A program made the translations under genes and the position numbers. The notes under the pieces were generated by a model. The model saw only the letters and a program-made list of their open reading frames with translations, did no database searches and was not told the origin of the DNA. Positions 18,235-26,796 of a stretch of 64,000 nt of DNA are shown piece by piece. Each line of letters starts with the position of its first letter. The stretch's first letter is position 1. This DNA is from JAJDOJ01 sp034722015 (GTDB lineage: Bacteria; Pseudomonadota; Gammaproteobacteria; JAJDOJ01): contig JAYENI010000088.1 of assembly GCA_034722015.1 (NCBI GenBank), positions 1 through 64,000 on the forward strand. Direction: 5' to 3'.

Positions 18235-18408
18235 ATGGATAAGGTGTTTTGGGCAGTGGCGATTGGCCTTTTCGGGACAGCCTTGCTCGTGCTGTCTATC
18301 AAGGGAATCGATGCAACGATTCTCGGCGTCCGTTTCTGGTTGCTGTTCTTGATCGGAACCTTGAGCGCGACCATTGGCAATTTCAGCATGGATTCAGAAG
18401 AGCAGTAG
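18235..18408 (+). CDS. Small two-helix membrane protein (57 aa)
   Basis: Two hydrophobic segments, about residues 5-21 (FWAVAIGLFGTALLVLS) and 31-50 (GVRFWLLFLIGTLSATIGNF), joined by a short loop, with an acidic C-terminus (MDSEEQ). A good ribosome site (GAAGGAG) lies six bases before the ATG. The 280 bp upstream are unusually AT-rich for this window and contain TATACT at 18173. No family is recognised. The coding call rests on the ribosome site, clean membrane topology and lack of a competing frame. Confidence 0.65.
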   Translation: MDKVFWAVAIGLFGTALLVLSIKGIDATILGVRFWLLFLIGTLSATIGNFSMDSEEQ

Positions 18409-18489
18409 GCATCATGTCCTGACGTACCCTCCCAGGTGGATCTGCGCTGTTTTCACTGAGTGGACAGGCAGATCCCGCAGAGGGGACAA

Positions 18490-18799
18490 TCAAAGGGGCC
18501 GGATTCGATTGGTTTGTCTGTTCTTCATGTAGGAAGCCGATTTTCTGTCTCCGCCCCGTGGCTTCGGACTTGCTGCCCGGTTCCAATTCGGTTCTATTCT
18601 TGAAGAAAGCACTGCCCCACACCCAGGCCTTGCTGGTGGCTTCTCTGATCTCCTCCAGCGTCTTGTCAGGGACACGGACCTTGAACAGGGCTCGATAAGC
18701 CCTTTGACCCTCTGGTCCGTTTCTACGCAGAGCCTTATATCGTTGATGAGGCGCGATCAGTTCGTCGGGTTCTCCCAGCGCATTGCACCGAAAGCTTGA
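18490..18799 (-). pseudogene. C-terminal remnant of a REP-associated tyrosine transposase
   Basis: On the minus strand a frame reads SSFRCNALGEPDELIAPHQR, then AYRALFKVRVPDKTLEEIRE and AWVWGSAFFKNR. This is the C-terminal pattern of RAYT/IS200-like transposases (WSSYxxNA, YRALF, IRxAT, GSxxF). Upstream an in-frame TGA at 18800-18802 replaces the expected tryptophan codon, and the catalytic N-terminal part is absent. The gene is dead. The rest of 18409-19058 holds no other convincing gene; a 41-codon frame at 18849 is unsupported. Confidence 0.75.
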
Positions 18800-19058
18800 T
18801 CAATTGATGCACTTCTTTGACGAAGGCGTCAGTTCGTAGGTGCCATCAATGCCGCGACGGCGTCCGGGACCTTGGGAAAAGATCCACCTGATTACCCCTG
18901 AGGCTCAGTATATCGACCGAATCGCCGGGTCAGGGCATCTTTCCAGGCCGGGAGTCGGAACGGTGAAACCGTGACAGTCGATCAGGGCTCTAATTGCTGA
19001 GAACGTCTATTTTTTCCGATACGCCGAATTGCGGCGATCGGTGTTGGCGGAGTCGGCC

Positions 19059-20582
19059 GTGAAACTGCTGGAACGTCTGAACATCGGTGCGCTAAACCCG
19101 GGGTCCTGTCTGGGACCGGACGGATGGGGGCCTCTGGATCGAGATACGGTGCTGGATTCGATCAACCCGGCAACGGAAGACCGGCTCGGGCGGGTTGTTG
19201 CCGCGGACGCCGATGACTACGAAGTGGTCCTCAAGGGCAGCGCCTCCGCATTCGAGCGGTGGCGGCAGGTTCCGGCGCCGGAGCGCGGAGAACTGGTCCG
19301 GCGGATCGCCGACCGGCTCCGGGCATGCAAGCCGGACCTGGGGCGTCTCGTCTCCCTGGAGATGGGAAAGGTCCTTGCCGAAGGCGAGGGCGAGGTCCAG
19401 GAGATGATCGACGTCGCCGACTACGCCGTGGGGCTGTCACGCATGCTTGGGGGGCGGACCCTGCATTCCGAAAGGCCCCTGCATCGCATGTACGAGCAGT
19501 GGCATCCCCTGGGCGTGACCGGTGTCGTGACCGCCTTCAATTTTCCGGTGGCGGTGTGGGCCTGGAACGCGTTCATCGCCGCGGTGTGCGGCAATACCGT
19601 GGTCTGGAAGCCCTCGCCCCGGACACCGCTGTGTGCGCTCGCCGTACAGCATCTCTGCAATCAGGCCATGCGGGAGGCGGGGGTCACCGGTGTGTTCTCG
19701 ATGTTTGTGGACGCCACAAGCGCGCTCGCGCAGCGTCTTGTCGATGACCGGCGGGTCGCGCTCCTGTCGTTCACCGGATCGACCCGCGTGGGACGTCGCG
19801 TCGCGGAACGGGTCGCTTCGCGTCTCGGACGGAGTCTTCTGGAACTGAGCGGCAACAACGCGGTAACCGTGGACGAAACCGCGGACCTGGACCTCGCCGT
19901 CAAGGCGATCCTGTTCGGTGCCGTGGGTACCGCCGGCCAGCGCTGCACGACGACGCGCCGGGTGTTCTTCCAGGAGGTGATTTACGATGACGTGCTGGAA
20001 CGCCTGCTCCGCGCCTACGGGCGGATAAGGGTCGGTGATCCCCTGGAGGAGGGGGTGATCATGGGCCCGCTGGTCCATGCCGGCGCCGTCGATGATTTCG
20101 TGCGGGTGCTGGACGATGCGCGTGAGGAGGGCGGCAGTGTCCTGTACGGGGGCTCCCCGATACCGGGTGCGGGGCACTTCGTGCAGCCCACGCTCGTCGC
20201 GATGAAGGCCCAGACGCCCATCGTGCGGGCAGAGACGTTTGCACCGATCCTCTACGTCATGTGCTATGGCGGTCTGGAAGAGGCCATCGCGCTGCAGAAC
20301 GGCGTCCCGCAAGGCCTGTCGTCGTCCCTGTTCACCAATTCGTTGCGAAACTCGGAGCGGTTCCTGTCCGTGATCGGGAGCGACTGCGGGATCGCCAACG
20401 TCAATATCGGCACCTCCGGCGCGGAGATCGGGGGGGCCTTCGGCGGCGAGAAGGACACCGGCGGCGGGCGTGAGGCGGGATCGGACGCCTGGAAGGCCTA
20501 TATGCGCCGCCAGACCACCACGATCAACTGGGGCGCCGACCTCCCGCTGGCGCAGGGGATCCGTTTTGATCTCACCGACTAG
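19059..20582 (+). CDS. ALDH7-type aldehyde dehydrogenase
   Basis: 507-residue NAD(P)-dependent aldehyde dehydrogenase. Catalytic cysteine lies in AGQRCTTTRRV, the general base glutamate in LLELSGNNAV, and the cofactor glycine motif in FTGSTRVGRRVAE. NVNIGTSGAEIGGAFGGEK is the signature of the ALDH7/alpha-aminoadipic semialdehyde dehydrogenase group, including piperideine-6-carboxylate dehydrogenase (AmaB) of lysine breakdown. GTG 19059 is chosen because GGAG lies six bases upstream and the start matches the family; TTG 19029 is the longest alternative. It is followed 34 bp later by a dioxygenase gene, an unusual pairing. Confidence 0.88.
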   Translation: MKLLERLNIGALNPGSCLGPDGWGPLDRDTVLDSINPATEDRLGRVVAADADDYEVVLKGSASAFERWRQVPAPERGELVRRIADRLRACKPDLGRLVSLEMGKVLAEGEGEVQEMIDVADYAVGLSRMLGGRTLHSERPLHRMYEQWHPLGVTGVVTAFNFPVAVWAWNAFIAAVCGNTVVWKPSPRTPLCALAVQHLCNQAMREAGVTGVFSMFVDATSALAQRLVDDRRVALLSFTGSTRVGRRVAERVASRLGRSLLELSGNNAVTVDETADLDLAVKAILFGAVGTAGQRCTTTRRVFFQEVIYDDVLERLLRAYGRIRVGDPLEEGVIMGPLVHAGAVDDFVRVLDDAREEGGSVLYGGSPIPGAGHFVQPTLVAMKAQTPIVRAETFAPILYVMCYGGLEEAIALQNGVPQGLSSSLFTNSLRNSERFLSVIGSDCGIANVNIGTSGAEIGGAFGGEKDTGGGREAGSDAWKAYMRRQTTTINWGADLPLAQGIRFDLTD

Positions 20583-20616
20583 CAGGCCCCATGCGCCGGG
20601 GCGGTTCGAAACCCCC

Positions 20617-21558
20617 GTGACGCCCCTGATCAGACCGGCCCGGACCCGCCGGGGCTTTCTGCCGGACCCGGATCCGCTGGTCGTGTTTCCCGAGGGGTCA
20701 CCTTTGTCGGCCCTGGACGCCATCGGTGAGACCTTGCCCCTGGCGCTGGAGGCAGCCGGATTTCGCGAATACGCCGCGGCGCTGGAGATCCCGGCCTGGC
20801 CTGTAGGGTGGGGCGCGAAAGACCATCTGCCGGAACTGCGACTCTACTACCTCAGGCTGGCGTTCCTGGTCTCGGGATACGTCCATCAGCTCAATCAACC
20901 CAAGGTCGGACTGGTACCGCGAAACCTCGCCGTTCCACTGGTCAGGGCCTGCGGTTGGCTGGGGCGTCCGCCGATCCTGAGTGAGGTCCGGCGGATCGCC
21001 GCGTGGCCGGGGCCGCTTGACGCCGACCTTCCCGGGCGTTCCCTGGGCCGGATCGCCAGCGTGGTCCGGGCGCAGACACGGGTTTTGCGGCGGATACCGG
21101 AGGCCATGGATCCGGACCTCTACTACCGCACGTTTCGACCCTATATCGGATCCTTCGAGGGGATCGTATACGAGGGCGTAAGCGAGCAGCCACGGCATTT
21201 GCGGGGAGAGACCGGCGCGCAGAGCACGATCATGCCCCTGCTGGTCAGCCTGATGAAGATCCCCCACCGGGAGTCGCCGCTGATCGATCACCTGCATGAC
21301 ATGCGGCGCTATATGCCGGTCGAACACGGGCGGCTGCTGCGTGCCGTGGACGCCATGCCGAGCCTGCGCGGCTTGACGCACAAGAGGCCGTTCAACGCCG
21401 TCCTGGAGGCAATGGCGGAATTCCGGGAGGTCCACTACGGCTGGGCGCAGCGATATATCACGCAGCGGGTGGCGGACCCCCGTGGCACCGGCGGTACCCC
21501 CTACCGGCAGTGGTTGAGACAACTGATTCGGGAGACCCTTGCGCACAGGATCAGATAG
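20617..21558 (+). CDS. Indoleamine 2,3-dioxygenase family haem protein
   Basis: 313 residues. Family features include TFRPYIGSFEGIVYEGV, the distal segment GETGAQSTIMPLL, MRRYMPVEHGRLL, and a C-terminal H in FREVHYGWAQRYI that matches the proximal haem ligand of IDO, followed by the loop motif GTGGT. Known members oxidise tryptophan to N-formylkynurenine; some relatives (PrnB-like) do other chemistry. No kynurenine formamidase or kynureninase is nearby. The start is uncertain: no ATG lies in frame near the beginning, and GTG 20617 is the best choice. It probably shares a transcript with the upstream dehydrogenase. Confidence 0.82.
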   Translation: MTPLIRPARTRRGFLPDPDPLVVFPEGSPLSALDAIGETLPLALEAAGFREYAAALEIPAWPVGWGAKDHLPELRLYYLRLAFLVSGYVHQLNQPKVGLVPRNLAVPLVRACGWLGRPPILSEVRRIAAWPGPLDADLPGRSLGRIASVVRAQTRVLRRIPEAMDPDLYYRTFRPYIGSFEGIVYEGVSEQPRHLRGETGAQSTIMPLLVSLMKIPHRESPLIDHLHDMRRYMPVEHGRLLRAVDAMPSLRGLTHKRPFNAVLEAMAEFREVHYGWAQRYITQRVADPRGTGGTPYRQWLRQLIRETLAHRIR

Positions 21559-21827
21559 AAGGCCTTGGTTTCAGCGTAGTTCGGGCGGAGTCCGTCCACA
21601 AGGGTAGTCAATGCGTATTGAAAATTCAGGAGTTTCCGCCCCGTGCAGGGAGGGGTCCGGAGATCCCTGCAAGCCGATTGTTTTCGTGAGTCACCATGAG
21701 AGGGAACGATTCAAAATCCGTTGCCGTCTAAATTTCCGAGAGTCTCCTGGTGCGTCAATCGATGAATACCAGGCGCAGGATTCGTGCGAACTGCGCAAAC
21801 CCTGTGTCCCGTAACGTGGAGAGGGTC

Positions 21828-23777
21828 ATGACTGGAGAAGGGGTCGGCAATGCCCGGAAGGGGCGTTTCATCGAATCGCTGACGGCATTTACGCGGAATC
21901 ACCGTGCCCAGCACTGGAAGGGGACATTTTCGCAGTTTCTCGAGGAATGCGTGTCACGCGAACCCAAACGATTCACCCGTACCAGTCACGAGTACATCTG
22001 GGACATGTTCCGTTGGTACAGTCGCGAAAGGCGCGGCGACAAGCCCGAGGACGCGGGAAAGGACCTTTTCGCCCACGAGCTGTACGGCGTGGACAGCGCG
22101 CTTGACCGGGTGGTCGAATATTTCAAGGCAGCCAGCGCGGGCTCGGACGTTGGGCGGCGGCTGCTGCTGCTCCTGGGGCCTCCATCCGGCGGCAAGTCGA
22201 CCCTGGTGATCCTGGTCAAGCGGGCGCTGGAGGAGTACAGCCATACCGACGACGGTGCGCTCTACTCGCTGGAGGGGTCGCCCCTGCACGAGTCTCCGCT
22301 GGCCCTGATCCCCGCAAGTCTGCGAGGGGAATTTCGCGAGACCTATGGCGTCGAGATCGCCGGCGACCTGAGCCCGCACGCCCGCGTACGCCTGGAAGAG
22401 GAATTCGAGGGGGATTTCCTGTCCTACCCGGTCGAGCGAATATTCCTGTCGGAGGCTTCCCGTGTCGGCGTCGGGACCTATGCGCCCCATGATCCCAGCA
22501 CGGCGGACATCGCCGACCTGGTCGGTTCCGTGGACCTTTCCAGGGTGGCGGAGATCGGTGACGAGGGCGACCCCCGGGCGTGGTCCTGGTCGGGCGCGGT
22601 GTATGCCGCCAGCCGAGGCGTCCTCGAGATGATCGAGATCCTGAAGGTCAAGCGCGAGTTCCTGTATCTGCTCCTCACCCTCACCCAGGAAAAGAACGTC
22701 AAGGTGTCGCGCTTTCCGTTGATCTATCTCGACGAGACCATCATCGCGCACACCAATCTGGCCGAGTTCCACAAGTTTCTCCAGGAAAAGGAGAACGAGG
22801 CGTTGCTCGACCGCATGGTCATCATCCAGGTCCCCTACACCCTGGACTATGCAGACGAGGCGCGCATTTACAAGAAGCTGGTCTCCAGGGCAACGGCCTT
22901 CCAGGACGTCCACCTGGATCCGCACGCACTGCGGCTGGCCGCCGTGTTCGCGATCCTCACGCGTCTGGGCGATTCGGAGCGTGACGACCTGGACGAGTCA
23001 AAGAAGGTGAGGCTCTACGCGGGAGAGGACGTCGAGGGGTACTCCGAGAACGAGGTCGAACGCGTTCGGACCGAGTCTCCGGAGGAGGGCATGTCCGGCG
23101 TGAGTCCGCGCTTCGTCATCAACGCCGTGTCCAACGCCATAACGCGCAGCGAGGCGCAGAGTCTGACGAGTATGGAGGTGTTGCTGGCGCTCAAGGACAC
23201 CATCGATTCGGATGCGCGCATGGAGACGCGGCAGAAGCAGCAATGGATCGACCTGCTGGTCGTCGCGCGCAAGGATTTCTACAACCGCTGGGTGAAGGAG
23301 GACGTTCACAAGGCGCTGTTTGCCTCCTTCGAGGAAGAGGCCCAGGAACTGCTGGACAAGTATCTCGACGAGGTGGAGGCCACACTCGACCAGCGCGAGG
23401 TAGAAGATCCGATCACCGGCGAGATCCGTCCCCCGGACGAGCGTTTTCTACGGTCCGTGGAGGAGAAGATCAAGGTATCGGATTCCGGCAAGCAGTCGTT
23501 CCGTCAGGAGGTCGTCCGCAAGGCGATGGTGGCGTTCAAGGCGGGCGAGAAGTTCACCCTCGACAGCCATTCCCGGCTCCACGAGGCGATCGAACACTAT
23601 CTGTTCGAGGAACGCAGGGACGTTTTGCGACTCGTCGGATCCGCGGCGCGCCCCGACGAAGCGGCGCAGCAGAAGATATCGCTCGTGCAGGAACGCCTGG
23701 TGGCGGAGTACGGATACGATGCGCACAGCGCCAGGGAGGCCCTGAATTACGTCACCACACTCCTGTCGCAGGAGTAG
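21828..23777 (+). CDS. prkA: PrkA-type serine protein kinase / AAA ATPase
   Basis: 649 residues. The N-terminal AAA region carries Walker A GPPSGGKST at residues 117-125 and the family segments GVDSALDRVVEYFKAA and PLIYLDETIIAHTN. The C-terminal part is the PrkA kinase-like region. The start at ATG 21828 follows GGAGAGGG closely; frames further upstream are unconserved. It is the first gene of the prkA-yeaH-spoVR trio, widely conserved and linked to stationary phase or stress. The 269 bp upstream contain only a doubtful 67-codon frame. Confidence 0.95.
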   Translation: MTGEGVGNARKGRFIESLTAFTRNHRAQHWKGTFSQFLEECVSREPKRFTRTSHEYIWDMFRWYSRERRGDKPEDAGKDLFAHELYGVDSALDRVVEYFKAASAGSDVGRRLLLLLGPPSGGKSTLVILVKRALEEYSHTDDGALYSLEGSPLHESPLALIPASLRGEFRETYGVEIAGDLSPHARVRLEEEFEGDFLSYPVERIFLSEASRVGVGTYAPHDPSTADIADLVGSVDLSRVAEIGDEGDPRAWSWSGAVYAASRGVLEMIEILKVKREFLYLLLTLTQEKNVKVSRFPLIYLDETIIAHTNLAEFHKFLQEKENEALLDRMVIIQVPYTLDYADEARIYKKLVSRATAFQDVHLDPHALRLAAVFAILTRLGDSERDDLDESKKVRLYAGEDVEGYSENEVERVRTESPEEGMSGVSPRFVINAVSNAITRSEAQSLTSMEVLLALKDTIDSDARMETRQKQQWIDLLVVARKDFYNRWVKEDVHKALFASFEEEAQELLDKYLDEVEATLDQREVEDPITGEIRPPDERFLRSVEEKIKVSDSGKQSFRQEVVRKAMVAFKAGEKFTLDSHSRLHEAIEHYLFEERRDVLRLVGSAARPDEAAQQKISLVQERLVAEYGYDAHSAREALNYVTTLLSQE

Positions 23778-23845
23778 CGCGCACCCGGGCGACTTGCCGG
23801 TAGCACGTTCGCCCGAGGGGACCTCAACGCACGGGAATTGACGGA

Positions 23846-25027
23846 ATGAGCGACATCACCCATACGAACCGACGACCCTCGAGCCGCTGGTACGAACTCT
23901 TCTCCCGTGGAGCGCGCGACTGGTTGCGTCACAACAAAAAGGTCCGGGACGCGGTGCGCGAACAATTGCCGGAACTGATCGCTCGCCTCGACATCACCGG
24001 TGGCGACGGCAACCGAAAGCTTGGGGTACCCGTTCGTTTTCTGGAGCACTACCGATTTCACCTGCTGGAAGCGGAATCGACCGCGGGCACCGGTCAGGGC
24101 AAGGTCGGTGCGGGAGACGTGCTCAGACCTGCCGATTCCGCTGGGGACGGGGAAGCCGGAAAGGGGCGTGGCGGGAGCGGCGAGGGGGGACTGGAATTCG
24201 TCCTCGAACTCAAGGTTGATGACATCGTCGACTGGCTCTGGGAGGAAATGCAGCTTCCGAACCTGAGGCCTCGCGAGGGCAATCTGGAGGACGAGGACCT
24301 GCAACGCGAGGGTTGGGACCGGCGTGGTGCACGCTCACGCCTGGACCGCAGGCGATCCCTCAAGGAGGCGTTGAAGCGCAGGGCGGTGCAGCCCGGCGGG
24401 GCGCCCTTCTCGAACGAGGACCTTCGATTCCGTCAGCTGACCCGGCGCCGTCGCCCGGTCACGAGGGCCGTCGTTTTCTTCGCGCTGGACGTGTCCTCCA
24501 GTATGTCGGAACGCGACCGGCAGCTCGCCAAGACCTTTTTCTTCTGGGTGGCCCAGGGTTTGCGCAGGCAGTACGCACATGTCGAGGTTGTGTTCGTGGC
24601 CCACACCGTACAGGCCTGGGAATTCGGCGAGGCAGAGTTTTTTCAGGTTCGGGGATCCGGCGGCACCGTCGCCTCTACCGCGTTTCTCAAGGTGCTCGAC
24701 ATCATGGACCAACGCTTCGACCCGTCGCGCTACAACATCTACCTGTTCTACGCTTCGGACGGAGAAAATTTTGCGCACGACCGGGCAACGGCCGGTGAGG
24801 CACTGGAAAAACTTGCCGCCGTCGTGAGTTTCATGGGGTACGTGGAAACCATGGCGGGCCCGCGTGCCATGCAGACGGAAACGGCAAACCTGTTCAGGGC
24901 GCAGGCCATCGAAGGGGCGCCTGCCGGATCCTACCCGCTCTCGGCGGACCGGGACGTGTGGGAGGCCATCCGCAAGTTCTTCGGTCACGAGACCGGGGCC
25001 GTGGAAACCGTGAGTGACAGGGCTTGA
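23846..25027 (+). CDS. yeaH: YeaH/YhbH family protein (DUF444)
   Basis: 393 residues. The N-terminal third is charged and glycine-rich (GKGRGGSGEGG). The C-terminal part is a von Willebrand A-like domain with a MIDAS-type DVSSS at residues 215-219 in FALDVSSSMSERD. That fits the DUF444 family, encoded beside PrkA in many bacteria. The molecular role is unresolved; it is thought to act with PrkA and SpoVR. It ends just before the spoVR start. Confidence 0.93.
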   Translation: MSDITHTNRRPSSRWYELFSRGARDWLRHNKKVRDAVREQLPELIARLDITGGDGNRKLGVPVRFLEHYRFHLLEAESTAGTGQGKVGAGDVLRPADSAGDGEAGKGRGGSGEGGLEFVLELKVDDIVDWLWEEMQLPNLRPREGNLEDEDLQREGWDRRGARSRLDRRRSLKEALKRRAVQPGGAPFSNEDLRFRQLTRRRRPVTRAVVFFALDVSSSMSERDRQLAKTFFFWVAQGLRRQYAHVEVVFVAHTVQAWEFGEAEFFQVRGSGGTVASTAFLKVLDIMDQRFDPSRYNIYLFYASDGENFAHDRATAGEALEKLAAVVSFMGYVETMAGPRAMQTETANLFRAQAIEGAPAGSYPLSADRDVWEAIRKFFGHETGAVETVSDRA

Positions 25028-25040
25028 GGGTGCGTTCGCG

Positions 25041-26414
25041 GTGAACTCCGAACTCGAACAGTATATTCCGAAGATCGAGGACCTCGCTCGCGACAGCGGC
25101 CTGGAGTATTTTCCCGTCGATTTCGAACAGGTGCCCGACAGCTTCATGATGGAGGTGGCAGTCTACGGACTGCCGGTGAGGATGCCGCACTGGTCGTTCG
25201 GTGTTCGCTACATCTACCAGTTCGTCCAGCATCGCATGGGACATTCCCGTTTGTTCGAGGTCGTGTTCCCGGGCGACCCGGGGCGCGCCTATCTTTCCGG
25301 CAACAACAGTGTGGCCGAGAACGTCCTGGTCGTGGCGCACGTCCTGGGGCACGCAGATTTTTCGCGGAACAATCTGCTCTTCGATGCGGCACAGCGGTCC
25401 GTTGGTTACCACATCGTGGAACAGGCCGCCGCCCATGCCCGTGAGATCTCGCAGGCGATCGAGGCGCACGGCATCGAGCGGGTCGAAGCGGTGCTCGATG
25501 CCGCGTTGTCCCTGGAACAGTACATCGACGTGGACCACGAACTGCGGCGCAAACCCTATCCGGATTACATGGAGGAGAGGACCGGGGCGGCCGCCTCGCC
25601 ATTCAGGTCCCGTTACGACAGACTGCCCGGCGGCGCGGTATCCGAAGGCGGCGTCACGGAACCGAGGCGCTCACCGGTCCCGCCCCATCCGGAACACGAT
25701 CTGCTCTGGTTCATGGCCCACTATGCCCCGGAGATGGAGCCCTGGGAACGGGACGTCTTCCTGGCCGTACGGGAGGAGTCGTACTACTTCTATCCCGTGT
25801 TTGCCTGCCAGATCATGAATGAAGGCTGGGCCAGCTACTGGCACGCACGGCTGTTGCGGGACGCGGATTTCCTTTCCCAACAGATGTATCTGGAGGCGAT
25901 CAAGGCGCACTCGGATGTGGTCAGGCCCTATGCGGGTGAGCAGGAGGTCTCGCTGAAGATCAATCCCTACCACCTGGGTTTCGTCCTCTGGGAACATATC
26001 GTTGAGAACCAGGGTCTCGAAGCGGCGCGGAAGGTTATGCGCGAGAACGACGACTTCGGCTTCATACGCAATCATTTTGACGAGTCGATCGCCCGGGAAC
26101 TCGATTTGTTTCCCTGGGAGGCGCGCCGCAGCGGCGAGATTCGCGCGAGGGGTTTCGACATAGACCGGATTCGGGAACTTGTCCTGTCCGGGAAATTCAA
26201 TTTCGGTGCGCCGAGGGTTCATGTCGCGGAGACGCTCGCGGACGGGACACTCGTGCTGGTGCATGAGCACGAGATGGACGGTCGCGGACTCGACCGGGAG
26301 AGTGCCGAAAAGGTGATGAACTATCTGCTGCGGGTCTGGCGCCGGACCGTGGTGCTGTGCACGGTGGATGCAAGGGGGGAGCCATTGAAGATCGTCAGGC
26401 GCGCGCAAGGTTGA
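25041..26414 (+). CDS. spoVR: SpoVR/YcgB family protein
   Basis: 457 residues, cytosolic, of the SpoVR family. Recognisable blocks are HWSFGVRY, GHSRLFEVVFPGDP, HVLGHADFSRNN, FACQIMNEGWASYWHARLL and NPYHLGFVLWEHI, with many conserved His and Glu that look metal-binding. The start is between GTG 25014 (overlapping yeaH) and GTG 25041; the latter has GAGG upstream and gives the usual MNSELEQYIPKIEDLARD. It closes the prkA-yeaH-spoVR operon. Confidence 0.92.
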   Translation: MNSELEQYIPKIEDLARDSGLEYFPVDFEQVPDSFMMEVAVYGLPVRMPHWSFGVRYIYQFVQHRMGHSRLFEVVFPGDPGRAYLSGNNSVAENVLVVAHVLGHADFSRNNLLFDAAQRSVGYHIVEQAAAHAREISQAIEAHGIERVEAVLDAALSLEQYIDVDHELRRKPYPDYMEERTGAAASPFRSRYDRLPGGAVSEGGVTEPRRSPVPPHPEHDLLWFMAHYAPEMEPWERDVFLAVREESYYFYPVFACQIMNEGWASYWHARLLRDADFLSQQMYLEAIKAHSDVVRPYAGEQEVSLKINPYHLGFVLWEHIVENQGLEAARKVMRENDDFGFIRNHFDESIARELDLFPWEARRSGEIRARGFDIDRIRELVLSGKFNFGAPRVHVAETLADGTLVLVHEHEMDGRGLDRESAEKVMNYLLRVWRRTVVLCTVDARGEPLKIVRRAQG

Positions 26415-26520
26415 GTCGGCCCGGGGGAGTCGACCACGATGTGGTCAGGCAAGACAGCCGCATCGCCGGAAGCGGGCAACGCGGCTGTTCAACTTATTGA
26501 TTGTTTCGCAAATCATTTCT

Positions 26521-26634
26521 CTACGCGTCCGGTTCGCACTTGTTCCGCGCGGCTCTTGCATAGAGTGTGAAGACTGCGGCCACCGCTGCGACGGAGACGG
26601 CTAATCCGTATAACGTGAAGGTATCGATTGACAT
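26521..26634 (-). CDS. Micro-protein, single membrane helix (37 aa)
   Basis: The translation is a short polar start (MSIDTFTLYG), one hydrophobic helix (LAVSVAAVAAVFTLYA) and a basic tail (RAARNKCEPDA). AAGAGGA lies eight bases before the ATG, and a good promoter sits just upstream. No family is recognised. The rest of 26415-26796 is AT-rich for this window and shows no other gene. Confidence 0.62.
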   Translation of the reverse strand: MSIDTFTLYGLAVSVAAVAAVFTLYARAARNKCEPDA

Positions 26635-26669
26635 TTTCTGAGTCCTCTTGCTTTGTCTCAAGTGAGTTA

Positions 26670-26697
26670 AGTATATCAGTAAATACTAATATAACAA
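26670..26697 (-). promoter_or_regulatory. Sigma-70-like promoter for the 37-aa micro-protein
   Basis: On the minus strand, -35 TTGTTA (26692-26697) and -10 TATACT (26670-26675) are separated by 16 bp. It lies about 36 bp before the micro-protein start. Confidence 0.6.
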
Positions 26698-26796
26698 CCC
26701 CGTTCGTCGATAAATGTGACGCGCTCGTCGTCACGCTCGGATGAGGGCAGTTGGGTCTACGTCACCGGTTCGGATTTCCGGATACCCAGAGGATCA

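Noticed and set aside
18849..18974. 41-codon frame beginning MPRRRPGPWEK, considered as a RAYT N-terminus
   Set aside because: It lacks the His-x-His catalytic region and lies on the opposite strand to the RAYT relic.
19437..20723. 428-codon minus-strand frame opposite the ALDH7 gene
   Set aside because: An artefact of GC-rich third positions; the opposite strand encodes an intact aldehyde dehydrogenase.
21611..21814. 67-codon plus-strand frame before prkA
   Set aside because: No ribosome site, membrane segment or conserved motif; it overlaps only the unconserved upstream extension of prkA.
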